This document shows positions 1 to 5,836 of a DNA stretch of 8,925 nt, in pieces. The notes under the pieces were generated by a model. It did not search any database. It was not told where the DNA came from and saw only the letters and a program-made list of their open reading frames with translations. The stretch lies in NCBI GenBank assembly GCA_945897545.1, contig CAMDGJ010000117.1:1-8925 (forward strand). Reading direction: 5' to 3'. This DNA is from Flavobacterium psychrophilum. Lineage in GTDB: Bacteria; Bacteroidota; Bacteroidia; Flavobacteriales; Flavobacteriaceae. How positions within the stretch are numbered: position 1 is the first letter of the stretch; each line of letters begins with the position of its first letter. Both the position numbers and the translations under genes were made by a program.

Positions 1-48
1 AAACCCTTAAACGATTTTATCAATCGGGCGTTAACTTCCGAAGAATAA
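1..48 (+). CDS. C-terminal end of an upstream gene (partial)
   Basis: Frame 1 is open from the window edge and ends at TAA (46-48), giving the last 15 residues KPLNDFINRALTSEE. The stop lies 8 nt before the ATG of the glycosyltransferase, the tight same-strand spacing expected in an operon. The fragment is too short to identify. By context it is probably another polysaccharide-biosynthesis or glycosyltransferase gene, which is inference only. It could also be a chance open frame, but the close junction argues against that. Confidence 0.55.
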   Translation, partial: KPLNDFINRALTSEE

Positions 49-56
49 TTTAACAA

Positions 57-1124
57 ATGGCAAAAAGAAAGATACTTTTTCTAGGAGAAACCTACAGAGC
101 TGACGCCATAACATGGATGAATGGTCTGAAGGAATTTGGCGACTTCGAAATTATTTCTTGGGAATTAAAAACGCCAAACCACTCTTTTTTCAGCCGTTTA
201 ATTAGACTTTTAGAATTTTGCACGGGACATTTTCAAGTCAGAAAAATAATTAAAATACATCAGCCCGATATGGTAATTGCAGAGAGAACCACCAGTTACG
301 GTTTTCTTGCAGCACTAACTGGCATGAAAACAATAGCTATTGCACAACAAGGCAGAACCGATTTGTGGCCAGAAAAGTCGCTTTTGCTACCATTAAAAAA
401 AGTAATTCAGCATTATGCTTTCGAAAAAGCCGATTTGATTCACGCTTGGGGACCAGTAATGACGATTTCAATGAAGGCTATTAATGTCGAAATGAATAAA
501 GTTATGGTTTTGCCAAAAGGTATCGATTTACTGAAATTCATCAATCAAAACACCGCAGATTCTTCCAAAATTAATGCTATCGTCACTCGATCACTAACCA
601 CTGATTATCGCCACGATATTATTTTAAAAGCATTTGATCTTTTAAACCAGAAAGGAATTGATTTTAAACTTACTATCGTTGGCGATGGCAAAGAACTTTC
701 ACAATTGAAAGGCTTAGCAAAGAAATTACATATCGAAAACAGAGTCTTTTTTACCGGACGAATTCCAAATACAAGATTACCCGAATTATTACAAAATTCA
801 AATATTTACATCAGTATGCCAATAACAGAGGGAGTTTCAGCCTCTTTATTTGAGGCAATGGCTTCCAATTGTTATCCTATTGTAACCAAAATTCCTGGAA
901 ATCTCAGCTGGGTTAAACATCGCGAAAACGGGCAACTCGTAACCATTGACGACTTTAAAATGCTGGCCGAAGAAATCCTTTGGGCATTCGAGAATCAAGA
1001 AATAAGAAAGACTGCAGTTTTAAAAAACAGACAATTTGTAGAAGATAATGCAAATTACAAATTCAATATGAAAATCATAGCAGATAAGTATCACGATTTA
1101 ATAAACATACATAAAAAAATTTAG
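57..1124 (+). CDS. Glycosyltransferase family 4 (GT-B fold)
   Basis: The 355-residue product is a cytoplasmic or membrane-associated GT-B glycosyltransferase, expected to move a sugar from a nucleotide-sugar donor to a growing surface glycan; acceptor and sugar cannot be read from sequence. The N-terminal half (about 1-165) is the acceptor domain. The C-terminal half carries the GT4 donor-site signature: VLPKGID (151-157), IVGDGKEL (207-214), VFFTGRIP (230-237) and the EX7E motif E258-GVSASLF-E266, followed by the G-N-L region near 281. There is no signal peptide or transmembrane helix. The ATG at 57 sits 8 nt after the previous stop, consistent with cotranscription. Length is normal for the family and no key motif is missing. 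The family call is firm; the pathway (capsule, O-antigen or exopolysaccharide) is inferred. Confidence 0.9.
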   Translation: MAKRKILFLGETYRADAITWMNGLKEFGDFEIISWELKTPNHSFFSRLIRLLEFCTGHFQVRKIIKIHQPDMVIAERTTSYGFLAALTGMKTIAIAQQGRTDLWPEKSLLLPLKKVIQHYAFEKADLIHAWGPVMTISMKAINVEMNKVMVLPKGIDLLKFINQNTADSSKINAIVTRSLTTDYRHDIILKAFDLLNQKGIDFKLTIVGDGKELSQLKGLAKKLHIENRVFFTGRIPNTRLPELLQNSNIYISMPITEGVSASLFEAMASNCYPIVTKIPGNLSWVKHRENGQLVTIDDFKMLAEEILWAFENQEIRKTAVLKNRQFVEDNANYKFNMKIIADKYHDLINIHKKI

Positions 1125-1156
1125 TTTTGTGTAGCATTAACGAAATCTTACATTTG
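1125..1156 (+). promoter_or_regulatory. Bacteroidota-type promoter after the glycosyltransferase
   Basis: TTTTG (1125-1129) is followed after 19 nt by TACATTTG (1149-1156), matching the Bacteroidota vegetative promoter pattern (TTG or TTTG, 19-21 nt, TAnnTTTG). It begins directly after the glycosyltransferase stop codon and points into a stretch with no intact gene, only a relic ending at 1523. It may be the surviving promoter of the decayed gene, or may drive a small RNA. Confidence 0.5.
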
Positions 1157-1322
1157 CAATCTCAAAAAAATAATTTCAAAGACTTTTAACTGGAGGTACA
1201 AAGTAGTGGATTTGACATAAAACCACGCTCTAACACGGCGGTTTTATTAAAATCGTACGCACCATATGTTACAAAATGTTCTGCTGCCTCCACTCAATTT
1301 TTGCTTTTGCGATTTGGGATAA

Positions 1323-1523
1323 AAAAGAACCAAAACCGTAGAATTCAAAGAAGAAATAGCATTGTTTACTAAAAGTGAACTATGCAGAATGCCTTATTTT
1401 GAGTATATCAATGTTTGTAAATTAGTTGAATATTTTAGAAAAGGCAACACCAAAATGATTCCTTACATTATGCCGTTATTTATGATGCATATTTGGATGA
1501 AAACGTATGCGAATAAATTTTAA
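1323..1523 (+). pseudogene. Relic of a gene C-terminus, possibly asparagine synthase-like
   Basis: Frame 3 is open from after the TAA at 1320-1322 to a TAA at 1521-1523 (66 codons). The first ATG comes late, so it cannot start a normal protein. The peptide has protein-like composition, with KSELCRMPYF and FRKGNTKMIPYIMPLFMMHI followed by WMKTYANKF. This ending recalls the C-terminal pattern of glutamine-dependent asparagine synthases found in polysaccharide clusters (a helix with R-x-G followed by L-x-LW), but that resemblance is weak and from memory. A second open stretch without ATG lies upstream in frame 2 (1190-1372) and might be a frameshifted continuation. I read the region as a truncated, decayed gene at the end of the glycan operon. 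Confidence 0.35.
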
Positions 1524-1545
1524 TGAATATTTTTTAATAATTTTC

Positions 1546-1628
1546 GCCAAAGATTTCAAAGATTAGAAGAAAAAAAAAGTGAATTTGATTTGTTGACAAA
1601 AATCAGTGAAATCAGTGAAATCTTTGGC
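1546..1628. repeat. Long imperfect inverted repeat upstream of murB
   Basis: The left arm has GCCAAAGATTTC (1546-1557), AAA, then GATT (1561-1564). The right arm has AATC (1610-1613), AGT, then GAAATCTTTGGC (1617-1628). That gives 12 + 4 bp of pairing with one 3-by-3 internal bulge and a 45-nt loop. The right side also contains AATCAGTGA twice in tandem (1601-1618). It resembles the short dispersed intergenic repeats of Flavobacterium genomes, which is recollection rather than a search result. Confidence 0.6.
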
Positions 1629-1680
1629 AAAAAAAATAAAGTTAATGCGCATTGCGGACTTTCATATAAATTTTAATACT

Positions 1681-1688
1681 TACTTTTG
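1681..1688 (+). promoter_or_regulatory. murB promoter -7 element
   Basis: TACTTTTG matches TAnnTTTG exactly and lies 27 nt before the ATG at 1716, so transcription would begin around 1693-1695. No clear -33 TTG lies at the usual 19-21 nt. The element overlaps the in-frame TTG at 1686, which therefore cannot serve as the start codon if this promoter is used. Confidence 0.45.
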
Positions 1689-1715
1689 ATTTCAGTTTTA
1701 AACGCACTCCCATTT

Positions 1716-2729
1716 ATGGAAATACAAACTAATTTTTCTTTAAAAAACTACAATACTTTTGGCATTGAAGCCAAAGCAAAACAATTCATCGCCGTTCACA
1801 ATGTGGATGAATTAAGAGCAGTTTTGGCACAAAATAAATATCAAAAAAAGTTTATTCTTGGCGGGGGAAGCAATATGCTCTTGACAAAAGATATCGAAGC
1901 CTTAGTCATTCATATCGATTTGAAAGGCAAAAAAATTATTAAGGAAACCGATGATTTTGTTTGGGTCGAAAGTCAGGCTGGCGAAAACTGGCACGAATTA
2001 GTGATTTGGAGCATCGACCAAAACTTTGGCGGACTGGAAAATATGTCGCTGATTCCGGGAAATGTGGGAACAACTCCAGTACAAAACATTGGTGCTTATG
2101 GAACCGAAATTAAAGACACTTTCGATTATTGCCAAGCGATGACTATTGAAAATCAGGAAATAAAAACGTTTTCCAATTCAGACTGCCATTTTGGGTATCG
2201 GGAAAGTGTTTTCAAAAATGAATGTAAAGACCAACATATTATCACATCAGTGGTTTTTAAACTAACCAAACATAACCATAAAATCAATACATCCTCCGGT
2301 GATATTACTACAGAATTGGCAAAACACAATATTGTAAATCCTACTTTAAAAGACGTGAGCAATGCTGTAATTGCCATTCGTCAAAGTAAATTGCCAGACC
2401 CGAAAGAGTTAGGAAACAGCGGAAGTTTCTTCAAAAATCCAATCCTTTTAAAAACTGATTTCGAGAAAATTCACCAGAAATTCCCCGAAATGAAATACTA
2501 TGAAGTTTCTGAAACCGAAGTTAAAGTTCCCGCGGGTTGGCTAATAGAACAAGCTGGATACAAAGGAAAACGTTTTGGCGATGCTGGAATACACAAAAAT
2601 CAGGCTTTGGTTTTAGTGAATTATGGCAACGCAACTGGACAGGAAATTCTGGATGTTTCTAAAAACATTCAGGAAACAATTTTCAAGACTTTTGGCATTC
2701 AGATTGAAGCCGAAGTAAACGTGATTTAG
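1716..2729 (+). CDS. murB: UDP-N-acetylenolpyruvoylglucosamine reductase MurB
   Basis: MurB is a cytoplasmic FAD enzyme that reduces UDP-GlcNAc-enolpyruvate to UDP-MurNAc with NADPH, the second committed step of peptidoglycan synthesis. From the ATG at 1716 the product has 337 residues, close to the E. coli enzyme. Visible motifs are NYNTFGI near the N-terminus, the FAD-binding ILGGGSNMLLT (47-57), IPGNVGTTPVQNIGAYG (113-129), YRESVFK (161-167, with the conserved Arg), GNSGSFFKNP (233-242, with the proton-donor Ser near 237), EQAGYKG (278-284) and the C-terminal EAEV holding the catalytic Glu near 333. The YRxSxFK loop marks a type I enzyme. The frame extends back to a TTG at 1686, but a TAnnTTTG element overlaps it and the family typically starts at MEIQ-NFSL, so ATG 1716 is preferred. 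The gene is intact and apparently monocistronic. Confidence 0.96.
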   Translation: MEIQTNFSLKNYNTFGIEAKAKQFIAVHNVDELRAVLAQNKYQKKFILGGGSNMLLTKDIEALVIHIDLKGKKIIKETDDFVWVESQAGENWHELVIWSIDQNFGGLENMSLIPGNVGTTPVQNIGAYGTEIKDTFDYCQAMTIENQEIKTFSNSDCHFGYRESVFKNECKDQHIITSVVFKLTKHNHKINTSSGDITTELAKHNIVNPTLKDVSNAVIAIRQSKLPDPKELGNSGSFFKNPILLKTDFEKIHQKFPEMKYYEVSETEVKVPAGWLIEQAGYKGKRFGDAGIHKNQALVLVNYGNATGQEILDVSKNIQETIFKTFGIQIEAEVNVI

Positions 2730-2733
2730 TTAC

Positions 2734-2781
2734 AAGATTTCAGATTTAAGATTTCAGATTTAAGAATAGAATAATCTGAAA
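2734..2781 (+). repeat. 14-bp tandem repeat and hairpin after murB
   Basis: AAGATTTCAGATTT occurs twice in direct tandem (2734-2747 and 2748-2761), followed by AAGA. The second copy's TTTCAGATT (2753-2761) pairs perfectly with AATCTGAAA (2773-2781) across an 11-nt loop, just after the murB stop. It could act as a weak terminator, but there is no T-run after the stem. Confidence 0.5.
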
Positions 2782-2821
2782 CAAATTGCAGTTTATCGAT
2801 GGTTATTTGAATATTGATAAT

Positions 2822-2829
2822 TACATTTG
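2822..2829 (+). promoter_or_regulatory. Promoter -7 element for the GT2-sigma pair
   Basis: TACATTTG matches TAnnTTTG, 50 nt before the ATG at 2880. The predicted transcript would start near 2835. No TTG lies at the ideal -33 distance, so the promoter is supported by the -7 element alone. It shows that an upstream in-frame TTG at 2814 is unlikely to be the start of the glycosyltransferase. Confidence 0.45.
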
Positions 2830-2837
2830 CAGACCCG

Positions 2838-2853
2838 TCCCGAAACTTCGGGA
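2838..2853. repeat. Perfect 7-bp-arm palindrome in the GT2 leader
   Basis: TCCCGAA-AC-TTCGGGA is a perfect inverted repeat with a 2-nt centre, G+C-rich compared with its surroundings, and followed by a partial extra copy (CGGGA, 2855-2859). Similar TCCCGA/TCGGGA palindromes are scattered between genes in Flavobacterium as I recall. Here it lies just downstream of the predicted transcription start and before the start codon. Confidence 0.65.
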
Positions 2854-2879
2854 TCGGGATTAAAAGAAGCCAAGCCTAT

Positions 2880-3986
2880 ATGTTACTCTTTACTTTATAC
2901 TTTTTTATTGCAGTAGTTGCCGTTCAACTTGCCTATTATCTAATTATTTTTGGGAAATTTGCTTTCGCCAAAGTTCAAAAATCTACTCCAAAAAGAATCT
3001 CGATTTCCGTAATTGTTTGTGCCAAGAATGAAGCCGAAAATGTGGTCCGGTTTATACCTTTACTTGCAGAACAAGATTATCCAGATTTTGAAATTATACT
3101 AATTGACGATGCCTCAAGTGATCACACTACGGAAATTTTCGAGGAGTTTGAAAAACAATATTCCAATGTTCGATTAGTAAAAGTGGAAAACAATGAAGCC
3201 TTTTGGGGAAACAAAAAATATGCACTGACACTAGGCATAAAAGCATCTCAAAAAGACTATTTGTTGTTTACTGATGCTGATTGTTATCCAGCTTCAAAAG
3301 ATTGGATTACAACGATGAGTTCGCAATTCACAATGCACAAAACCATCGTTTTGGGCTATGGAGCTTATGAAAAAATTACCAATTCATTCCTGAATAAAAT
3401 CATTCGTTTTGAAACGATGCTTACAGCTGTGCAATATTTTTCCTGGGCAAAAACAGGTCGTCCTTATATGGGTGTGGGTCGAAATTTAGCCTACAAAAAG
3501 GAAGAATTCTATAACGTTAAAGGATTTATCAGCCATATGAAAATTCGCTCGGGTGATGACGATTTATTTATCAATCAAGTAGCAAAAAGCAAGAACACGA
3601 CCATCTGTTATTCACCAGAAAGTTTCACTTATTCACAACCCAAAACGTCATTCAAGGATTGGTTTACCCAAAAAAGAAGACATGTTTCAACGGCTCGTTT
3701 TTACAAATCATTTGATAAAATTCAATTGGCTCTTTTTTATGTTTCCCAATTGCTTTTTGTTCTTTTAGCTATTGTTTTACTGGCTTTTCAATTCCAATGG
3801 ATTATCGTTGTAAGCTTAATTGGATTTCGTTATTTGTTCGCTTGGATCACTCTTGGTTTTTCGGCTGGAAAACTAAAAGAAAAAGATGTGATGTATTGGT
3901 TTCCCATTATTGAAATTGTGCTTATCTTCACCCAATTGAATATCTTTATCACCAATATTTTTTCAAAACCGGTACATTGGAAATAG
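2880..3986 (+). CDS. Membrane-bound family 2 glycosyltransferase
   Basis: The 368-residue product is an inner-membrane GT-A glycosyltransferase. A hydrophobic helix (about 2-25) precedes a cytoplasmic catalytic domain with SVIVCAKNEAENV (43-55), ILIDDASSDHT (73-83), the metal-binding DAD within TDADCYP (D132, D134), a GDDD cluster (225-228) in the catalytic-base region, and QKRRH (264-268) in place of the QxxRW motif of processive enzymes. About three more helices lie between 282 and 360. This layout resembles cellulose or hyaluronan synthase-like GT2 proteins, but the variant QxxR-H and modest length leave product and processivity open. The start is ATG 2880; a longer frame from TTG 2814 would place a TAnnTTTG promoter and a G+C-rich palindrome inside the coding sequence. 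Its last codons overlap the sigma factor gene by 10 nt, so the two are probably cotranscribed. Confidence 0.88.
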   Translation: MLLFTLYFFIAVVAVQLAYYLIIFGKFAFAKVQKSTPKRISISVIVCAKNEAENVVRFIPLLAEQDYPDFEIILIDDASSDHTTEIFEEFEKQYSNVRLVKVENNEAFWGNKKYALTLGIKASQKDYLLFTDADCYPASKDWITTMSSQFTMHKTIVLGYGAYEKITNSFLNKIIRFETMLTAVQYFSWAKTGRPYMGVGRNLAYKKEEFYNVKGFISHMKIRSGDDDLFINQVAKSKNTTICYSPESFTYSQPKTSFKDWFTQKRRHVSTARFYKSFDKIQLALFYVSQLLFVLLAIVLLAFQFQWIIVVSLIGFRYLFAWITLGFSAGKLKEKDVMYWFPIIEIVLIFTQLNIFITNIFSKPVHWK

Positions 3987-4528
3987 ACCTACAGATAGAA
4001 AAAGCGAAAAAAGGCGATCAAGCAGCCTTCACTTTTCTATTGGATTTTTATTGGAATGAGGTTTATGGTTTTATGCTCAAACGCACCGAAAACGAAACTA
4101 GTGCCGAAGATATTACTATTGAAACCTTCTCCAAAGCTTTTGACAAAATAGCCAGTTACAATCCTGAATTTCAGTTCAACACTTGGCTGATTGCCATCGC
4201 TAAAAATGTACACATTGATGTACTACGAAAAAAGAAATCTTCTCTCTTTATCGAAATTACGGACGACGAAGACCGACAAGCCTACAACATTGCCGACACC
4301 ACTCCATCAGCGGAAGACGAATTGATCACCGAGCAAAACCTTTCGCAGTTGTTGCAATTCATTAAGGAACTCAAACCACATTATCAGGAAGTGATTCAGT
4401 TGCGTTATTTTCAGGAAATGAGCTATCAGGAAATTGCCAATAAAATTGACGAACCGCTAAGTAACGTAAAAATCAAACTACTTCGCGCTAAGAAATTATT
4501 GGCTCAAATTATTCAGGAGAAGCAATGA
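3977..4528 (+). CDS. ECF-type RNA polymerase sigma-70 factor
   Basis: This 183-residue protein is a group 4 (extracytoplasmic function) sigma factor that directs RNA polymerase to alternative promoters. Region 2 spans about 16-87 and includes the core-binding EDITIETFSKAF (44-55) and the -10-recognising FNTWLIAIAKNVHIDVLRKK (67-86). An acidic linker (about 88-118) follows, then region 4 (about 122-176) with LKPHYQEVIQLRYF and the helix-turn-helix MSYQEIANKIDEPLSNVKIK. The start is TTG at 3977, overlapping the glycosyltransferase end by 10 nt; the next in-frame ATG (4072) would remove part of region 2, so TTG is well supported. No anti-sigma gene is adjacent, unlike many Bacteroidetes FecI/FecR pairs. 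Overlap with GT2 suggests translational coupling. Its regulon cannot be told from the window. Confidence 0.93.
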   Translation: MEIDLQIEKAKKGDQAAFTFLLDFYWNEVYGFMLKRTENETSAEDITIETFSKAFDKIASYNPEFQFNTWLIAIAKNVHIDVLRKKKSSLFIEITDDEDRQAYNIADTTPSAEDELITEQNLSQLLQFIKELKPHYQEVIQLRYFQEMSYQEIANKIDEPLSNVKIKLLRAKKLLAQIIQEKQ

Positions 4529-4545
4529 TTTTTGATTGCAAAATC
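4527..4545 (+). terminator. Weak hairpin at the sigma gene stop
   Basis: GATTTT (4527-4532) pairs with AAAATC (4540-4545) around a 7-nt loop, starting inside the TGA stop. The stem is short and A+T-rich and lacks a following T-run, so it may or may not end transcription. Confidence 0.2.
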
Positions 4546-4607
4546 GAGCGAATTTGCGCGCGTTCTAGTACGAAAAGTATTCGAAAAATAAAATAAGCAC
4601 TGGACAA

Positions 4608-4645
4608 TTTGTAATACAATTATTATTTTTATATTTGTGCACAAT
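4608..4645 (+). promoter_or_regulatory. Orphan promoter with two operator-like dyads
   Basis: TTTG (4608-4611), 18 nt, then TATATTTG (4630-4637) fits the Bacteroidota promoter pattern closely. Two similar dyads lie on it: TTGTAATACAA (4609-4619) over the -33 element and TTGTGCACAA (4635-4644, a perfect palindrome) over the -7 element. A related half site, ATTGTGCA (4675-4682), lies downstream. The arrangement looks like a repressed promoter. No convincing gene starts before higB about 280 nt further on. The rest of 4529-4872 shows no gene, only an 8-bp inverted repeat (4745-4752 with 4794-4801). Confidence 0.45.
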
Positions 4646-4872
4646 ATTCACTTTATATTGACACTATATTCAAAATTGTGCAGTTTAGTGCTAGTTTTAC
4701 CCTAGCTTTAAAAAATTGTAAACCATTTTAAGACCCGCTACCCGAAGACTTCCATAAAAATAAAACGTTCTTGAAATCTTGAAGTGCTGTGGCGAAGTCT
4801 TTCACTGTAATAGTAGAACATTATGTTTTCCAAAAACTAAAAAAACAGAAATATGAATAACAAAAATACAAA

Positions 4873-4906
4873 TTGTTACCATATGGGTAAATGTTTTATA
4901 CATTTG
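4873..4906 (+). promoter_or_regulatory. higBA promoter and HigA operator candidate
   Basis: TACATTTG (4899-4906) is a consensus -7 element; TTG at 4873-4875 is the likely -33, with a rather long 23-nt spacer. Between them lies the dyad TTACC-ATATG-GGTAA (4876-4890). A wider inverted repeat, TACAAAT (4867-4873) with ATTTGTA (4902-4908), encloses it. HigA proteins usually repress their own operon by binding such dyads, so this is the probable autoregulatory site. Transcription would start near 4912. Confidence 0.5.
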
Positions 4907-4917
4907 TAAAAAAAGAT

Positions 4918-5217
4918 TTGAGAGTAAATGCGAAAGAAATATTAAGAGACTTTTGGGAAAAACACGAAGATTGCGAACAACAATTAAAAGCGTGGTTTCG
5001 TGAAGCTGAAAAAGCCGAATGGAAAAATCCAAACGAAATAAAAGAGGAATATCCAAGCGCAAGTATTTTAAATAATAATCGTGTAGTATTTAATATTAAA
5101 GGAAATAGTTACAGATTGATAGTTAAAATAAATTACGAATATCAAATGATTTGGATTCGGTTTATTGGAACTCACCCAGAATATGATAAAATTAACGCAG
5201 CACAATTTAGTTTATGA
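4918..5217 (+). CDS. higB: HigB family toxin (RelE-like mRNA interferase)
   Basis: HigB is the toxin of a type II toxin-antitoxin pair; family members cleave mRNA, usually on the ribosome. The 99-residue product from TTG 4918 shows the HigB pattern: LRDFWEKHEDCEQQLKAW, then AEWKNPNEIKEEYPSAS, RVVFNIKGNSYRLIVKINYE, and MIWIRFIGTHPEYDKI, where the G-T-H-x-E-Y-D-K segment is the family hallmark. The frame runs back to an ATG at 4891, but a TAnnTTTG element (4899-4906) would then lie inside the gene, and family members normally begin just before the R-V/I segment. I therefore prefer TTG 4918; the 9 extra residues from 4891 remain possible. The stop overlaps the antitoxin start (ATGA), so toxin precedes antitoxin with coupled translation, the normal HigBA order. 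The gene is intact. Confidence 0.88.
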   Translation: MRVNAKEILRDFWEKHEDCEQQLKAWFREAEKAEWKNPNEIKEEYPSASILNNNRVVFNIKGNSYRLIVKINYEYQMIWIRFIGTHPEYDKINAAQFSL

Positions 5218-5570
5218 ACATAAATCTTATAAAAACAGAAACCGATTATAATCAAACTTTAGATAGACTTGCAATAATTTTTGATGCAAAAAAAGCAACT
5301 GAAGAAGGTGATGAATTAGAACTTTTGGGAATATTAATTGAGCAATACGAAAACAAACATTTTCCGATTGCTTTGCCTGATCCAATCGAGGCTATTAAAT
5401 TCAGAATGGAACAAATGGGATATAATCAAAACGATTTGGCACAAATTATTGGCTTCAAAAGTCGTGCAAGTGAAATTTTGAACCGAAAAAGAAAATTATC
5501 ATTAGAAATGATACGACAATTGCATATCGGATTAAACATTCCGACTGACGTTCTTATACAAACCTACTAG
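5214..5570 (+). CDS. higA: HigA family antitoxin (HTH transcriptional regulator)
   Basis: This 118-residue protein is the antitoxin partner of HigB, expected to bind and neutralise the toxin and to repress the operon. The N-terminal part (about 1-52) is the acidic segment typical of longer HigA proteins (YNQTLDRLAIIFDAKKAT, then ELELLGILIEQYE). The C-terminal part (about 55-115) is an XRE-type helix-turn-helix: PIEAIKFRMEQMGYNQNDLA, then GFKSRASEILNRKRKLS and MIRQLHIGLNIP. The HTH matches the COG5499-type HigA pattern. The ATG overlaps the higB TGA by 4 nt. The likely operator is the TTACC/GGTAA dyad at 4876-4890. The gene ends cleanly at TAG with no sign of decay. Confidence 0.92.
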   Translation: MNINLIKTETDYNQTLDRLAIIFDAKKATEEGDELELLGILIEQYENKHFPIALPDPIEAIKFRMEQMGYNQNDLAQIIGFKSRASEILNRKRKLSLEMIRQLHIGLNIPTDVLIQTY

Positions 5571-5602
5571 TAAAACAAACACAACAGTTAACAGCCGTTG
5601 CG

Positions 5603-5616
5603 GGGTTGCGCAACCC
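5603..5616. repeat. 14-bp perfect palindrome downstream of higA
   Basis: GGGTTGCGCAACCC is a perfect palindrome 33 nt after the higA stop, much richer in G+C than its surroundings. It has no loop of its own and no T-run after it, so a standard terminator is doubtful; a protein-binding site or a recombination scar is possible. The rest of 5571-5836 holds no supported gene. An imperfect direct repeat starting CAGCTGGGG (about 5689-5710 and 5771-5791) is present. Confidence 0.55.
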
Positions 5617-5836
5617 GATATAATGAATATTGATTTTGATAAAGTTGTAATGGCATACAGAAGTGGGTATGAGTCGGGAGACTTCGCACAGCTGGGGGAA
5701 ATTTAGTTGGGAGAGCTTCAAATCTGGAAATAAACAAAAATTACCCTAATTCTTTTAATTGCCCTTACTTCAGCTGGGGAATATTAAATTGCATATCATT
5801 GGCTTTAGCTAAATTATTATCAATACCAACACAAAA

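Noticed and set aside
1219..1245. AAAACC / GGTTTT hairpin as a terminator after the glycosyltransferase
   Set aside because: Only six contiguous pairs with a 15-nt loop containing mismatches; too weak to call.
1190..1372. 60-codon open stretch in frame 2 between the glycosyltransferase and murB
   Set aside because: It has no ATG and no recognised family; kept only as a possible frameshifted part of the relic at 1323-1523.
2153..2377. Minus-strand open frame inside murB (74 codons)
   Set aside because: Antisense shadow of a well-conserved murB; no family features or start signals of its own.
4853..4909. 18-codon open frame just before higB, a possible leader peptide
   Set aside because: It spans the predicted higBA promoter and operator, has no family features and would be upstream of the predicted transcription start.
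4802..5062. Minus-strand open frame over the higB 5' region
   Set aside because: Hydrophobic shadow of higB and its promoter; overlaps a clear HigB reading frame.
5623..5706. 27-codon open frame after the palindrome downstream of higA
   Set aside because: Too short, no recognised family, no promoter or ribosome-binding evidence; chance occurrence is likely.
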